A stretch of DNA of 64,000 bases, from NCBI RefSeq assembly GCF_005280735.1, contig NZ_CP040077.1, forward strand, positions 2,108,001-2,172,000. Direction: 5' to 3'. Both the position numbers and the translations under genes were made by a program. Shown piece after piece: positions 19,009-26,517 of the stretch (within the stretch, counting starts at the first letter, position 1; each line of letters opens with the position of its first letter). The stretch comes from Trinickia violacea. Lineage in GTDB: Bacteria > Pseudomonadota > Gammaproteobacteria > Burkholderiales > Burkholderiaceae. The notes below the pieces were generated by a model, which was not told where the DNA came from, made no database searches, and saw only the letters and a program-made list of their open reading frames with translations.

Positions 19009-19134
19009 GGGGGCGCTTCGGTACGCACCGATGCGCCAGCCCCTGAGTGGCTCCTCTCCCTGAGCCGCTCCGGAATCGCCTCCTCTAAATCCTTGAAAAC
19101 ACGGCCGAATCTGCAGAAGACAGTGTCATTTGGC

Positions 19135-19164
19135 TTGCATTCCGGCCGAAACCCGAGTTACAAT
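19135..19164 (+). promoter_or_regulatory. Predicted promoter of the rpsF operon
   Basis: TTGCAT at 19135-19140, an 18-bp spacer and TACAAT at 19159-19164, which would give a leader of about 60 nt before rpsF. Confidence 0.65.
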
Positions 19165-19181
19165 CTCCGGCTTCTCACTTG

Positions 19182-19207
19182 CCACACCGGTTCCGACGCC
19201 CGGGTGG
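19182..19207 (+). promoter_or_regulatory. Candidate S6:S18 autoregulatory hairpin in the rpsF leader
   Basis: CCAC-A-CCGG (19182-19190) pairs with CCGG-GTGG (19200-19207), leaving one bulged A and a 9-nt loop that contains CCG at 19193-19195. A leader hairpin with an exposed CCG is the hallmark of the S6:S18 mRNA-binding motif by which the ribosomal pair represses its own operon. The match is judged by eye from position and shape. Confidence 0.55.
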
Positions 19208-19229
19208 CTTTAATCCACAAGGAGTGTGT

Positions 19230-19607
19230 ATGCGTCATTACGAAATCGTCTTCATCGTGCACCCCGATCAAAGCGAGCAAGTGCCCGCGATGATCGAGCG
19301 TTACAAGTCCACGATCACCACGCACGGCGGCCAAGTCCACCGTATCGAAGACTGGGGCCGTCGCCAACTGGCCTACATGATCGAGAAACTCGCGAAGGCT
19401 CACTACGTCTGCATGAACATCGAATGCGACCAAGCCACGCTCGACGAACTCGAGCACGCATTCAAGTTCAACGACGCCGTGCTGCGTCACCTCATCGTCA
19501 AGATGAAGAAGGCCGAAACCGGCCCGTCGCCGATGATGAAGGAAGTGCAGCGCGAAGAAGCCAAGAAGGCGGCTGCATCGTCGCAACCGTCCGAAGCGCA
19601 GGCTTAA
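19230..19607 (+). CDS. rpsF: 30S ribosomal protein S6
   Basis: A 125-aa S6. MRHYEIVFIVHPDQSEQVPA is the typical N-terminus, followed by EDWGRRQLAYMIEK and the C-terminal Lys/Glu/Ala-rich tail of betaproteobacterial S6. The ATG at 19230 is preceded by AAGGAG at 19219-19224. First gene of rpsF-priB-rpsR-rplI. With S18 it forms the heterodimer on the 30S platform. Confidence 0.97.
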   Translation: MRHYEIVFIVHPDQSEQVPAMIERYKSTITTHGGQVHRIEDWGRRQLAYMIEKLAKAHYVCMNIECDQATLDELEHAFKFNDAVLRHLIVKMKKAETGPSPMMKEVQREEAKKAAASSQPSEAQA

Positions 19608-19648
19608 GGACTCTGGTTTATTAAGCCACCAAGGCTCACTCTGCTCTC

Positions 19649-19948
19649 GTGAACCGGCTGCAACTCACGGCCAGCGTCGTCGAACGCGAACCGGTGCGGT
19701 ACACCCCCGCCGGCGTTCCGATCGCAAGCTGCACGTTGCAGCACCGCACGGAAGTCGTCGAAGCGGGCATTGCCCGGCAAATCGAACTGACGATGCCGGC
19801 GGTTGCCGCGGGAGCTGCGAGCGGCAAGCTGGAAAGCTGCGAAATGGGCGTCGAGACGCTCTTCACCGGTTTCCTGGCAAAGAAAAACCGCAACGCGCGA
19901 ACCTTGGTGTTTCACATCACTGAATTGCAGGACATTGGAAAGGACTGA
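19649..19948 (+). CDS. priB: Primosomal replication protein N (PriB)
   Basis: A 99-aa single-stranded DNA-binding OB-fold protein for PriA-dependent replication restart. It begins NRLQLTASVVEREPVRYTPA, typical of PriB in this order, and ends in the short FHITELQDIGKD. The start is GTG at 19649, with no ATG upstream in frame. It lies between rpsF and rpsR, the conserved beta- and gammaproteobacterial arrangement, 2 nt before rpsR. Confidence 0.94.
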   Translation: MNRLQLTASVVEREPVRYTPAGVPIASCTLQHRTEVVEAGIARQIELTMPAVAAGAASGKLESCEMGVETLFTGFLAKKNRNARTLVFHITELQDIGKD

Positions 19949-19950
19949 AC

Positions 19951-20226
19951 ATGCCCCGCCCGACTGGTAAGAAATTCGACAAGCGTCGTCAGCAACAAAA
20001 CCCGCTCTTCAAGCGCAAGAAGTTCTGCCGTTTCACGGCCGCCGGCGTCGAATCGATCGACTACAAGGACACCGAAACGCTGAAGGACTTCATCGGCGAA
20101 AACGGCAAGATCACGCCGGCTCGTCTGACGGGTACGAAGGCCCACTATCAACGCCAGCTCGACACGGCCATCAAGCGCGCACGTTTCCTCGCGCTGCTGC
20201 CGTACACCGATCTGCACAAGGCCTAA
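19951..20226 (+). CDS. rpsR: 30S ribosomal protein S18
   Basis: A 91-aa S18 with the motif FKRKKFCRFTAAGVESIDYKD, then the conserved ITPARLTGTKAHYQRQLDTA and the ending RARFLALLPYTDLHKA. It binds S6 on the 30S platform. The start lies 2 nt after the priB stop, so it is probably coupled, and rplI follows after 27 nt. Confidence 0.97.
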   Translation: MPRPTGKKFDKRRQQQNPLFKRKKFCRFTAAGVESIDYKDTETLKDFIGENGKITPARLTGTKAHYQRQLDTAIKRARFLALLPYTDLHKA

Positions 20227-20253
20227 TCAGACGACGCAATAAGGAGAATCCGA

Positions 20254-20706
20254 ATGCAAATCATTCTTTTGGAAAAAGTCGTCAACCTGGGCAACCTCGG
20301 CGACATCGTCAAGGTGAAGGACGGCTACGCACGTAACTTCCTGATCCCGAAAAAGCAAGCGCGCCGCGCAACGAAGGAAGCGATCGCCGAATTCGAAGTC
20401 CGCCGTGCGGAACTCGAAAAGGTTGCGGCTGAAAAGCTGGCAGCGGCTCAAGCTCAAGGCGAAAAGCTGGCTGGCCTGACCGTGCAAATCGCGCAGAAGG
20501 CCGGCGTCGACGGCCGTCTGTTCGGCTCGGTGACCAATGCCGACATCGCCGAAGCGCTGACGAAGCAAGGTTTCGCTGTGGAAAAGGCGCAAGTGCGCCT
20601 GCCGGAAGGCCCGCTGAAGCTGGTCGGCGACCATCCGGTGCACGTTTCGCTGCACACGGACGTCCTGGTCGACGTCACGGTGTCGGTGCTGGGCGAGCAC
20701 GCCTAA
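20254..20706 (+). CDS. rplI: 50S ribosomal protein L9
   Basis: A 150-aa L9. The N-terminal domain carries MQIILLEKVVNLGNLGDIV and VKDGYARNFLIPKKQA, linked by a long Ala/Glu/Lys-rich helix (about residues 40-75) to the C-terminal RNA-binding domain. A ribosome site AAGGAGA precedes it. A strong terminator follows 90 nt downstream. Confidence 0.97.
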   Translation: MQIILLEKVVNLGNLGDIVKVKDGYARNFLIPKKQARRATKEAIAEFEVRRAELEKVAAEKLAAAQAQGEKLAGLTVQIAQKAGVDGRLFGSVTNADIAEALTKQGFAVEKAQVRLPEGPLKLVGDHPVHVSLHTDVLVDVTVSVLGEHA

Positions 20707-20795
20707 GCCACGCCGCCGCGCATTAGGCACGGCGCGTAGCACGAGCAGTATTGCGCCGAGCCGGTCATCGCCGGTTTGGTGCGCAAGGAAAAGGG

Positions 20796-20827
20796 CAGGG
20801 GCCGGGAAACCGGCCCCTGTCTTTTTT
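20796..20827 (+). terminator. Rho-independent terminator after rplI
   Basis: A perfect 10-bp stem CAGGGGCCGG / CCGGCCCCTG with a GAAA tetraloop (20796-20819) is followed by TCTTTTTT. It separates the ribosomal operon from dnaB. Confidence 0.93.
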
Positions 20828-20866
20828 ATTGCCATCGCCGCAGCCATTTCGCGATAATTCCTCCCC

Positions 20867-22255
20867 ATGAACGCACCGCCGAAAGATCCCCAACTCGAAT
20901 CTCTGAAAGTCCCGCCGCATTCGATCGAGGCCGAGCAGTCGGTCCTCGGCGGGTTGTTGCTCGACAACGCGGCATGGGACCGTATCGCCGACTTCCTGTC
21001 GCAGAGCGATTTCTACCGCTACGATCACCGGATCATCTTCGAGCACATCGGCAAGCTGATCGCCTCGACGCGGCCGGCCGACGTGATCACCGTCTATGAG
21101 GCGCTCGGCACCTCGGGCAAGGCGGAGGAGGTGGGCGGCCTCGCGTACCTGAATGCGCTCGCGCAGAACACGCCGAGCGCGGCCAATATCCGCCGCTATG
21201 CGGAAATCGTACGCGACCGCGCGGTGCTGCGCCGGCTCGTGTCGGTGGCCGACGAGATTTCCGCCGATGCGTTCAACCCGCAAGGCAAGGAAGTCCGCCA
21301 GCTGCTCGACGAGGCGGAATCGAAGGTGTTTTCGATCGCCGAAGATGGCGCGCGCGGGACGCAGGGCTTCCTCGAAATCGGGCCGCTGCTCACGCAGGTC
21401 GTGGAGCGGATCGACACGCTCTACCACACGGCCAATCCGAGCGACGTGACCGGCACGCCGACAGGCTTCGTCGACCTGGACCGGATGACCTCCGGCATGC
21501 ACGGCGGCGAGCTGATCATCGTGGCGGGACGCCCTTCGATGGGCAAAACGGCCTTCAGCATGAACATCGGCGAATACGTCGCCGTCGAATATGGCTTGCC
21601 GGTCGCGGTGTTCTCGATGGAAATGCCGGGCACGCAGCTCACGATGCGTATGCTCGGTTCGGTCGGCCGGCTCGATCAGCACCGGATGCGTACCGGGCGC
21701 CTCACCGACGAGGACTGGCCGAAGCTCACGCACGCGGTGCAGAAAATGAGCGAGGCTCAGCTCTTCATCGACGAGACCGGCGGCCTGAATCCGATGGAAT
21801 TGCGCTCGCGCGCACGGCGGCTCGCGCGCCAGTGCGGCAAGCTCGGCCTCATCATCGTCGACTACCTGCAGCTGATGTCGGGCTCTTCCCAGGGCGAGAA
21901 CCGCGCCACCGAAATTTCCGAAATCTCGCGCTCGCTGAAAAGCCTCGCGAAAGAACTCGACGTGCCGGTCATTGCGCTATCGCAGCTGAACCGCGGCCTG
22001 GAGCAGCGTCCGAACAAGCGTCCGGTGATGTCGGACTTGCGCGAATCGGGTGCTATCGAACAGGACGCGGATGTGATCCTCTTCATCTACCGCGACGAGG
22101 TTTACAACCCCGACAGCCCCGACAAGGGCACGGCTGAGATCATCATCGGCAAGCAGCGTAACGGTCCGATCGGGCCGGTTCGGCTGACGTTCATCGGCCA
22201 ATACACGAAGTTCGACAACTTCGCGGGCGCGCAGAATTTCTACGGCGGCGAATAA
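20867..22255 (+). CDS. dnaB: Replicative DNA helicase DnaB
   Basis: Hexameric 5'-3' helicase of the replication fork, 462 aa. The N-terminal DnaB domain starts near PPHSIEAEQSVLGGLLLDN. A linker leads to the RecA-like core with Walker A AGRPSMGKTAFSMN near residue 220, Walker B LIIVDYLQLMSG near 328, and SQLNRGLEQRPNKRP with the arginine region. There is no intein. It follows the terminator of the S6 operon and is read as its own unit. Confidence 0.97.
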   Translation: MNAPPKDPQLESLKVPPHSIEAEQSVLGGLLLDNAAWDRIADFLSQSDFYRYDHRIIFEHIGKLIASTRPADVITVYEALGTSGKAEEVGGLAYLNALAQNTPSAANIRRYAEIVRDRAVLRRLVSVADEISADAFNPQGKEVRQLLDEAESKVFSIAEDGARGTQGFLEIGPLLTQVVERIDTLYHTANPSDVTGTPTGFVDLDRMTSGMHGGELIIVAGRPSMGKTAFSMNIGEYVAVEYGLPVAVFSMEMPGTQLTMRMLGSVGRLDQHRMRTGRLTDEDWPKLTHAVQKMSEAQLFIDETGGLNPMELRSRARRLARQCGKLGLIIVDYLQLMSGSSQGENRATEISEISRSLKSLAKELDVPVIALSQLNRGLEQRPNKRPVMSDLRESGAIEQDADVILFIYRDEVYNPDSPDKGTAEIIIGKQRNGPIGPVRLTFIGQYTKFDNFAGAQNFYGGE

Positions 22256-22314
22256 AGACGTTAACTAAGGACGTCAACCCGCGCAAAGTCGACAACGACG
22301 AGAACGAAGGTCTG

Positions 22315-22375
22315 CCGCAAAGTAAAGCGCCGCGTGAGAAAACGTTGCTTTCCACGTTTGCGCGGCACTTTGCGG
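22315..22375 (+). repeat. Long imperfect hairpin downstream of dnaB
   Basis: CCGCAAAGT (22315-22323) pairs with ACTTTGCGG (22367-22375), and inside these GCGC and CGTG segments also pair (CGTG 22332-22335 with CACG 22353-22356), with two small internal loops. There is no T-run. It may end or stabilise the dnaB message, or act in the leader of the phosphate transport genes. Confidence 0.55.
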
Positions 22376-22422
22376 GTTCGGCAGGGAATCCGGAACCGTT
22401 ACAATGTTGCGGTTTTATGTCA

Positions 22423-22435
22423 GTCACACTGTGAC
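22423..22435. promoter_or_regulatory. 13-bp palindrome before the DUF47 gene
   Basis: GTCACA-C-TGTGAC is a perfect palindrome 17 nt before the start codon and about 18 nt downstream of a TACAAT (22400-22405) that could be a -10 element. The position suits a repressor operator or a leader RNA element. The binding protein is unknown. Confidence 0.45.
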
Positions 22436-22452
22436 CACTTTTTGGGATTCCA

Positions 22453-23079
22453 ATGTTCGGCCGATTCATGCCCACCGAGGGCAAGTTCTTTGAAATCTTC
22501 AATGCGCACGCGAACTACATCGTGACCGCCAGCCAGGAGCTCGAGCTCCTGATCGACAATCTCGAAGACGCCGAGATTCACAAGCAGAACGTCCAGGCGA
22601 ACGAAAAGGCAGCCGACAAGGTCACGCACGAAGCCATCGACCTGCTGCACAAGACCTTCATCACGCCGTTCGACCGCGACGAAATCCACAAGCTGATCAC
22701 CACGATGGACGACATCCTCGATTTGATGGAGGACGTCGCCACCTCGATTTCGCTGTACGACGTGCAGAGCGTGACGTCGGAGGCGCGCGAGCTCGCGCAT
22801 TTGTGCACGGCGACCGTCAAGCACGTGCAGGCGGCGGTAAGCCTCTTGTCGGACATGAGCCAGGCCGCGCAGATCCTGAAGGCGTGCGAGGAGATCGATC
22901 GCTTGGAATCGGACGCCGACCGCGTGCTGCGCTCGGCAATCTCGAAGCTGTTCCGCGAAGAAGACGATGTGAAGACGCTCATCAAGCTGAAGGCGATCTA
23001 CGAGCTGCTCGAAACGATCACCGACAAGTGCGAGGATGTCGCGAACATCATCGAAGGCATCGTGCTGGAAAACGCGTAA
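22453..23079 (+). CDS. DUF47 family PhoU-like Pit accessory protein
   Basis: A 208-aa all-helical protein of the DUF47 (TIGR00153) family, distantly related to PhoU. It has MFGRFMPTEGKFFEIFNAHA at the N-terminus, the metal-site-like Glu/Asp helices around DRDEIHKLITTMDDILDLMED, and a C-terminal ETITDKCEDVANIIEGIV block. It lies 18 nt before the Pit gene, the usual pairing, and is thought to modulate low-affinity phosphate transport. Confidence 0.92.
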   Translation: MFGRFMPTEGKFFEIFNAHANYIVTASQELELLIDNLEDAEIHKQNVQANEKAADKVTHEAIDLLHKTFITPFDRDEIHKLITTMDDILDLMEDVATSISLYDVQSVTSEARELAHLCTATVKHVQAAVSLLSDMSQAAQILKACEEIDRLESDADRVLRSAISKLFREEDDVKTLIKLKAIYELLETITDKCEDVANIIEGIVLENA

Positions 23080-23097
23080 GCGAGCGGACCGTCACCG

Positions 23098-24108
23098 ATG
23101 CATTCGATCCAACTCGCCTTCTGGGCGCTTGCGACACTGGTCGTGGTCGCGCTCGTGTTCGACTTCATGAACGGTTTTCACGACGCGGCGAACTCGATCG
23201 CCACGGTCGTGTCGACCGGGGTTCTGAAGCCGCAGCAGGCGGTGGCCTTCGCCGCCGCGTTCAACGTCATTGCCTATTTCATCTTCCATCTGAAAGTCGC
23301 GCAGACGGTCGGCAAAGGCACGATCGATCCGGACATCGTCGACCACTACGTCGTATTCGGCGCGCTCGTCGGCGCGATCGGCTGGAATATCGTGACCTGG
23401 CGTTATGGGATTCCGTCGAGTTCTTCGCATGCGTTGATCGGCGGGCTCGTCGGCGCGGCGCTCGCGAAGTCGGGCTGGGCCGCGCTCAACTGGGACGGGC
23501 TCTTGAAGACCGTCGCGTTCATTTTCATCTCGCCGCTGCTCGGCTTTGTGCTCGGCTCGTTCTTCATGCTGGCCGTGTCGTGGATGTACTTCCGCACGCC
23601 GCCGAGCAGGGTCGACGGACGCTTCAGGCGCCTGCAGCTGGTGTCGGCCGGGCTCTATAGCCTCGGGCACGGCGGCAACGACGCGCAGAAGACCATCGGC
23701 ATCATCTGGATGCTCTTGATCGCGACCGGCTACGCGTCGGCGACCGCCGACGCACCGCCGATCTGGGTGATCGGCGCGTGCTATCTGTCGATGGGGCTCG
23801 GCACGCTGTTCGGCGGCTGGCGCATCGTCCGCACGATGGGGCAGAAGATCACGAAGCTCAAGCCGGTCGGCGGTTTCTGCGCAGAGGCGGGCGGCGCGAT
23901 CACGCTGTTCGTTGCGTCTTCGTTGGGTATTCCGGTGTCGACCACGCACACGATCACCGGCGCGATCGTCGGGGTCGGTGCGACGCAGAAGCTCTCCGCG
24001 GTGCGTTGGGGCGTGGCCGGCAATATCGTCTGGGCCTGGGTGTTGACGATTCCGGCGTCCGCGTTGCTCGCCGCCATCGGCTGGTGGTTCGGTCACCGGT
24101 TTATCTGA
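23098..24108 (+). CDS. pit: Inorganic phosphate transporter, Pit family
   Basis: Low-affinity, proton-coupled metal-phosphate symporter of the inner membrane, 336 aa with about ten helices. The two inverted family repeats are visible as GFHDAANSIATVV near residue 24 and GHGGNDAQKTIGI near 190. The second motif region GIPVSTTHTITGAIVGVG near 280 matches the earlier GIPSSSSHALIGGLVGA near 103. It is the second gene of the DUF47-pit unit. Confidence 0.95.
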   Translation: MHSIQLAFWALATLVVVALVFDFMNGFHDAANSIATVVSTGVLKPQQAVAFAAAFNVIAYFIFHLKVAQTVGKGTIDPDIVDHYVVFGALVGAIGWNIVTWRYGIPSSSSHALIGGLVGAALAKSGWAALNWDGLLKTVAFIFISPLLGFVLGSFFMLAVSWMYFRTPPSRVDGRFRRLQLVSAGLYSLGHGGNDAQKTIGIIWMLLIATGYASATADAPPIWVIGACYLSMGLGTLFGGWRIVRTMGQKITKLKPVGGFCAEAGGAITLFVASSLGIPVSTTHTITGAIVGVGATQKLSAVRWGVAGNIVWAWVLTIPASALLAAIGWWFGHRFI

Positions 24109-24154
24109 GCGCGGCGAACCAGGCGATTTCAGTACGCGCGACGAGGAGTAGGCG

Positions 24155-24961
24155 TCAGATAAGGGCGGTCGCGCCGCCGTCCATCGGCACGATGGCGCCC
24201 GTCACGTAGCTCGCCCGGCGGCTCGCGAGAAAGAGCGCGACGTCCGCGATTTCCTCCGGCTTGGCGTAGCGCCCGAGCGGCACCTGTGCTTCGCCGCGCG
24301 CTAGCGCTTCATCGGTGCTGATGCCTTGCCTCGATGCCTCCAGTTGTAACGCTTCTTGGACTCGCTCGGTCAGCGTCGAACCGGGGTTGATGGCGTTGAT
24401 CCGAATGCCGAGCCGCGCGTAGTAGTGCGCGAGTCCGACGCTCGCGAGCATCAGCGCCGCATTGGCCGCGCCGCCCGCGATATGGATGTCGCTCGCGATC
24501 TTGCCGCCCATCCCGATGATGTTCACGACTGCGCCCGGTTCGGGCGCACCGCCCGTTTTCAGGCGCTCGGCCATGCGGCGCAGCACCGCCTGCTGGGTGT
24601 GAATGTACGGAAAATATTTGGCGTCCATCGCCGCCTTGAATGCCGCGGCGTCGAGCGTCGCCGGGTCGTAGCGTTTTGCGGCGCCGGCGCTGTTGATGAG
24701 GATATCGATAGGGCCGACGGCCGTTGTGGCTTCTTCGACCACGTCTTCGGCGCTGTGGGCTTCGTGCAGGTCGGCGCGGGCGAGGTGGATGTGATGGCCG
24801 TCCGCGGCAAGCACCTCGCGCGCTCGCGCGAGATTGGCCGGATCGCGCGAGACGATCGCGACTTTGGCGCCTTCCGCTGCGAACGCCCGCGCGCAAGCCA
24901 GTCCGATGCCCTTGCTGCCGCCCGTGATCAACACCACCTTGCCTTCGAGTCCGAGATCCAT
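24155..24961 (-). CDS. SDR-family protein lacking the Ser-Tyr-Lys catalytic residues
   Basis: A 268-aa Rossmann protein of the short-chain dehydrogenase/reductase family. The cofactor motif TGGSKGIG (13-20) and the NSAGAA block are intact, as is NPG near residue 188. Aligning the C-terminal helix by its VGLA and INAINPG anchors puts Gly in place of the catalytic Ser (IIGMGG), Gly in place of Tyr and Asn in place of Lys (GGAAN). It may be a non-classical SDR or a binding protein rather than a normal dehydrogenase. I use the ATG at 24959-24961. The frame is open further upstream, but that stretch has no family character. Confidence 0.82.
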   Translation of the reverse strand: MDLGLEGKVVLITGGSKGIGLACARAFAAEGAKVAIVSRDPANLARAREVLAADGHHIHLARADLHEAHSAEDVVEEATTAVGPIDILINSAGAAKRYDPATLDAAAFKAAMDAKYFPYIHTQQAVLRRMAERLKTGGAPEPGAVVNIIGMGGKIASDIHIAGGAANAALMLASVGLAHYYARLGIRINAINPGSTLTERVQEALQLEASRQGISTDEALARGEAQVPLGRYAKPEEIADVALFLASRRASYVTGAIVPMDGGATALI

Positions 24962-25070
24962 CGCCGTTCCTCGCCCATGAATGCGTTGTCGCGTAGGGAA
25001 CGATAGCAGAACGATGTGGGCCGCGCTGTCGATTGGCGGACCAGCGTGGATTGGGCGTGCGGGCCTGGGC

Positions 25071-26270
25071 TCAATCGCCGCCGTTGGCGAAGCGGGCGAT
25101 CGGGTCGTCGGAGGTCGAGGTCGGGGCGGGCATGCTCGGCGATGCCGTCGACGCCCGCATGATTCGCACGCTGCTCGTGGCAGCGGGCGAGGCCGGCGCT
25201 GCGGCTTGCCGCGCTTGCTGGGCCTGGCGTTCGGCGACGGCCGCTGGCGGTGGGGGCTCGAAGGCGTCGGCAGCCGCATCGATTGCGTCGGGGGCGTTGC
25301 GCGCCGGCGCCGCCGTCGTAAGCGATGAAGCCGGCGCACCCGCGGCGCCAGAGGCTTGAGTGGTCGCCGGTGCGATACCGGCTGGCTGCTGCGCAGCCGC
25401 CGTGACGGACGGCAATACCGCACCCGCCGCGCGCGCCTGGACTTGCGCCGCGCTCATGCCGGGCGGCGGCGGCTCGAACGGATCGGCCGCCGGGCCGGGT
25501 GGAGCAGCAGCCGGCGCGACGGCTACAGCCGTCAGATTGCGGTTCGGCGCTGCCACAGCCGGATTCGAGTCTGCGGGCGCACCCAACGGCGGCGCGGACG
25601 CGCTACCCGCCGTCGCATATGCGGTTCCAGCGGTCGTGGGCACTGGCGAACTCGGCGCCGGCGCTTCGCGCGGCGCTGCGAGGTAAGTCGGCGCATCGAG
25701 CGGCGCTGGTTTATCGAGCGCGGGCGCCACGCGTCGAATGCCGTCAAAGCGCTTCGCCCAATAGGCGTTCGTCAGATAGTCGAGCCGCACGGTCCCGCCG
25801 GTCGACGGCGCGTTGACGAAGCGCAACTTGCCGACATAGATGCCCACATGCGAATGCGGCCGGCCGGTCGTATTGAAGAAGATCAGGTCGCCGGGCGCGA
25901 TTTCGTCGGGCTCGATCGATTCGCCGCGGCTGCTCATGTCGGCGGTCGTCCGGGGCAAATTGACCGAGGCGGCCCGCAGCACGACATAGCGCACGAGCCC
26001 GCTGCAATCGAAGCCGGCGTCGGGGGTATTGCCGCCCCAGCGATACGGCACGCCGACGAGGCCCATCGCCTGAATGGAAATTTCTTCGCGGCCGATGCTG
26101 TGATCGACGAAGTTGGGGAGGCCCGCTGTAGGGAATCCGGGCGGCGGTTCGGTCCGGTATGCGCCGCCCGCGCTGCCTGCGGAGCCCGAGCTGCGCGAGT
26201 ACTGTTGCGGCGCGCTCGAACACGCGGCAAGCAACAGCACGATCAGCAACGGGAACCAAAGTCGGCGCAT
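25071..26270 (-). CDS. NlpC/P60 (C40) peptidase lipoprotein with long disordered tail
   Basis: A cell-wall endopeptidase cleaving peptide stems of peptidoglycan, 399 aa. The signal peptide ends in lipobox LLAAC with Cys17. The NlpC/P60 domain spans about 55-175 with catalytic Cys89 in GFDCSGLVRYV, His142 in PHSHVGIYVG and the preceding GDLIFF. From about residue 185 the chain is an Ala/Pro-rich, low-complexity tail of some 210 residues, with the phrase FEPPPP occurring twice. The catalytic domain is of normal length, so the tail is the unusual part. Confidence 0.88.
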   Translation of the reverse strand: MRRLWFPLLIVLLLAACSSAPQQYSRSSGSAGSAGGAYRTEPPPGFPTAGLPNFVDHSIGREEISIQAMGLVGVPYRWGGNTPDAGFDCSGLVRYVVLRAASVNLPRTTADMSSRGESIEPDEIAPGDLIFFNTTGRPHSHVGIYVGKLRFVNAPSTGGTVRLDYLTNAYWAKRFDGIRRVAPALDKPAPLDAPTYLAAPREAPAPSSPVPTTAGTAYATAGSASAPPLGAPADSNPAVAAPNRNLTAVAVAPAAAPPGPAADPFEPPPPGMSAAQVQARAAGAVLPSVTAAAQQPAGIAPATTQASGAAGAPASSLTTAAPARNAPDAIDAAADAFEPPPPAAVAERQAQQARQAAAPASPAATSSVRIMRASTASPSMPAPTSTSDDPIARFANGGD

Positions 26271-26461
26271 GGACAGGAGCGACAGGGCGAGAACAAGACT
26301 CGCCTATCGTATGGCTAACGGACGATGGGCCGATGGTAGCCCGCCAGACGGGCTTCCGGCAAGGATTCTTCAGAACTTACTTGAGCTTTCGCGGCTAAGT
26401 GTTGCTCTGCGAGCACGATGGAATCGCGCATGTCGTCTACTTATTAAGCATAAAAACAATG

Positions 26462-26493
26462 AAAAAAAACCGCATCCGGTTTCCCGGATGCGG
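26462..26493 (-). terminator. Rho-independent terminator of the phoH gene
   Basis: A perfect 10-bp stem CCGCATCCGG / CCGGATGCGG with a 4-nt loop (26470-26493) is followed, on the minus strand, by a run of eight T (26462-26469). It lies 24 nt beyond the phoH stop. Confidence 0.94.
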
Positions 26494-26517
26494 CTTTCGA
26501 ACTACGAAAAACGCGCT

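Noticed and set aside
20867..22255. Intein in dnaB
   Set aside because: The Walker A and Walker B regions are continuous and the protein has normal length.
22415..22435. Possible Pho box before the DUF47-pit genes
   Set aside because: The two TGTCA/TGTGA elements are 12 bp apart instead of 11 and the second is off consensus. The palindrome explains the similarity better.
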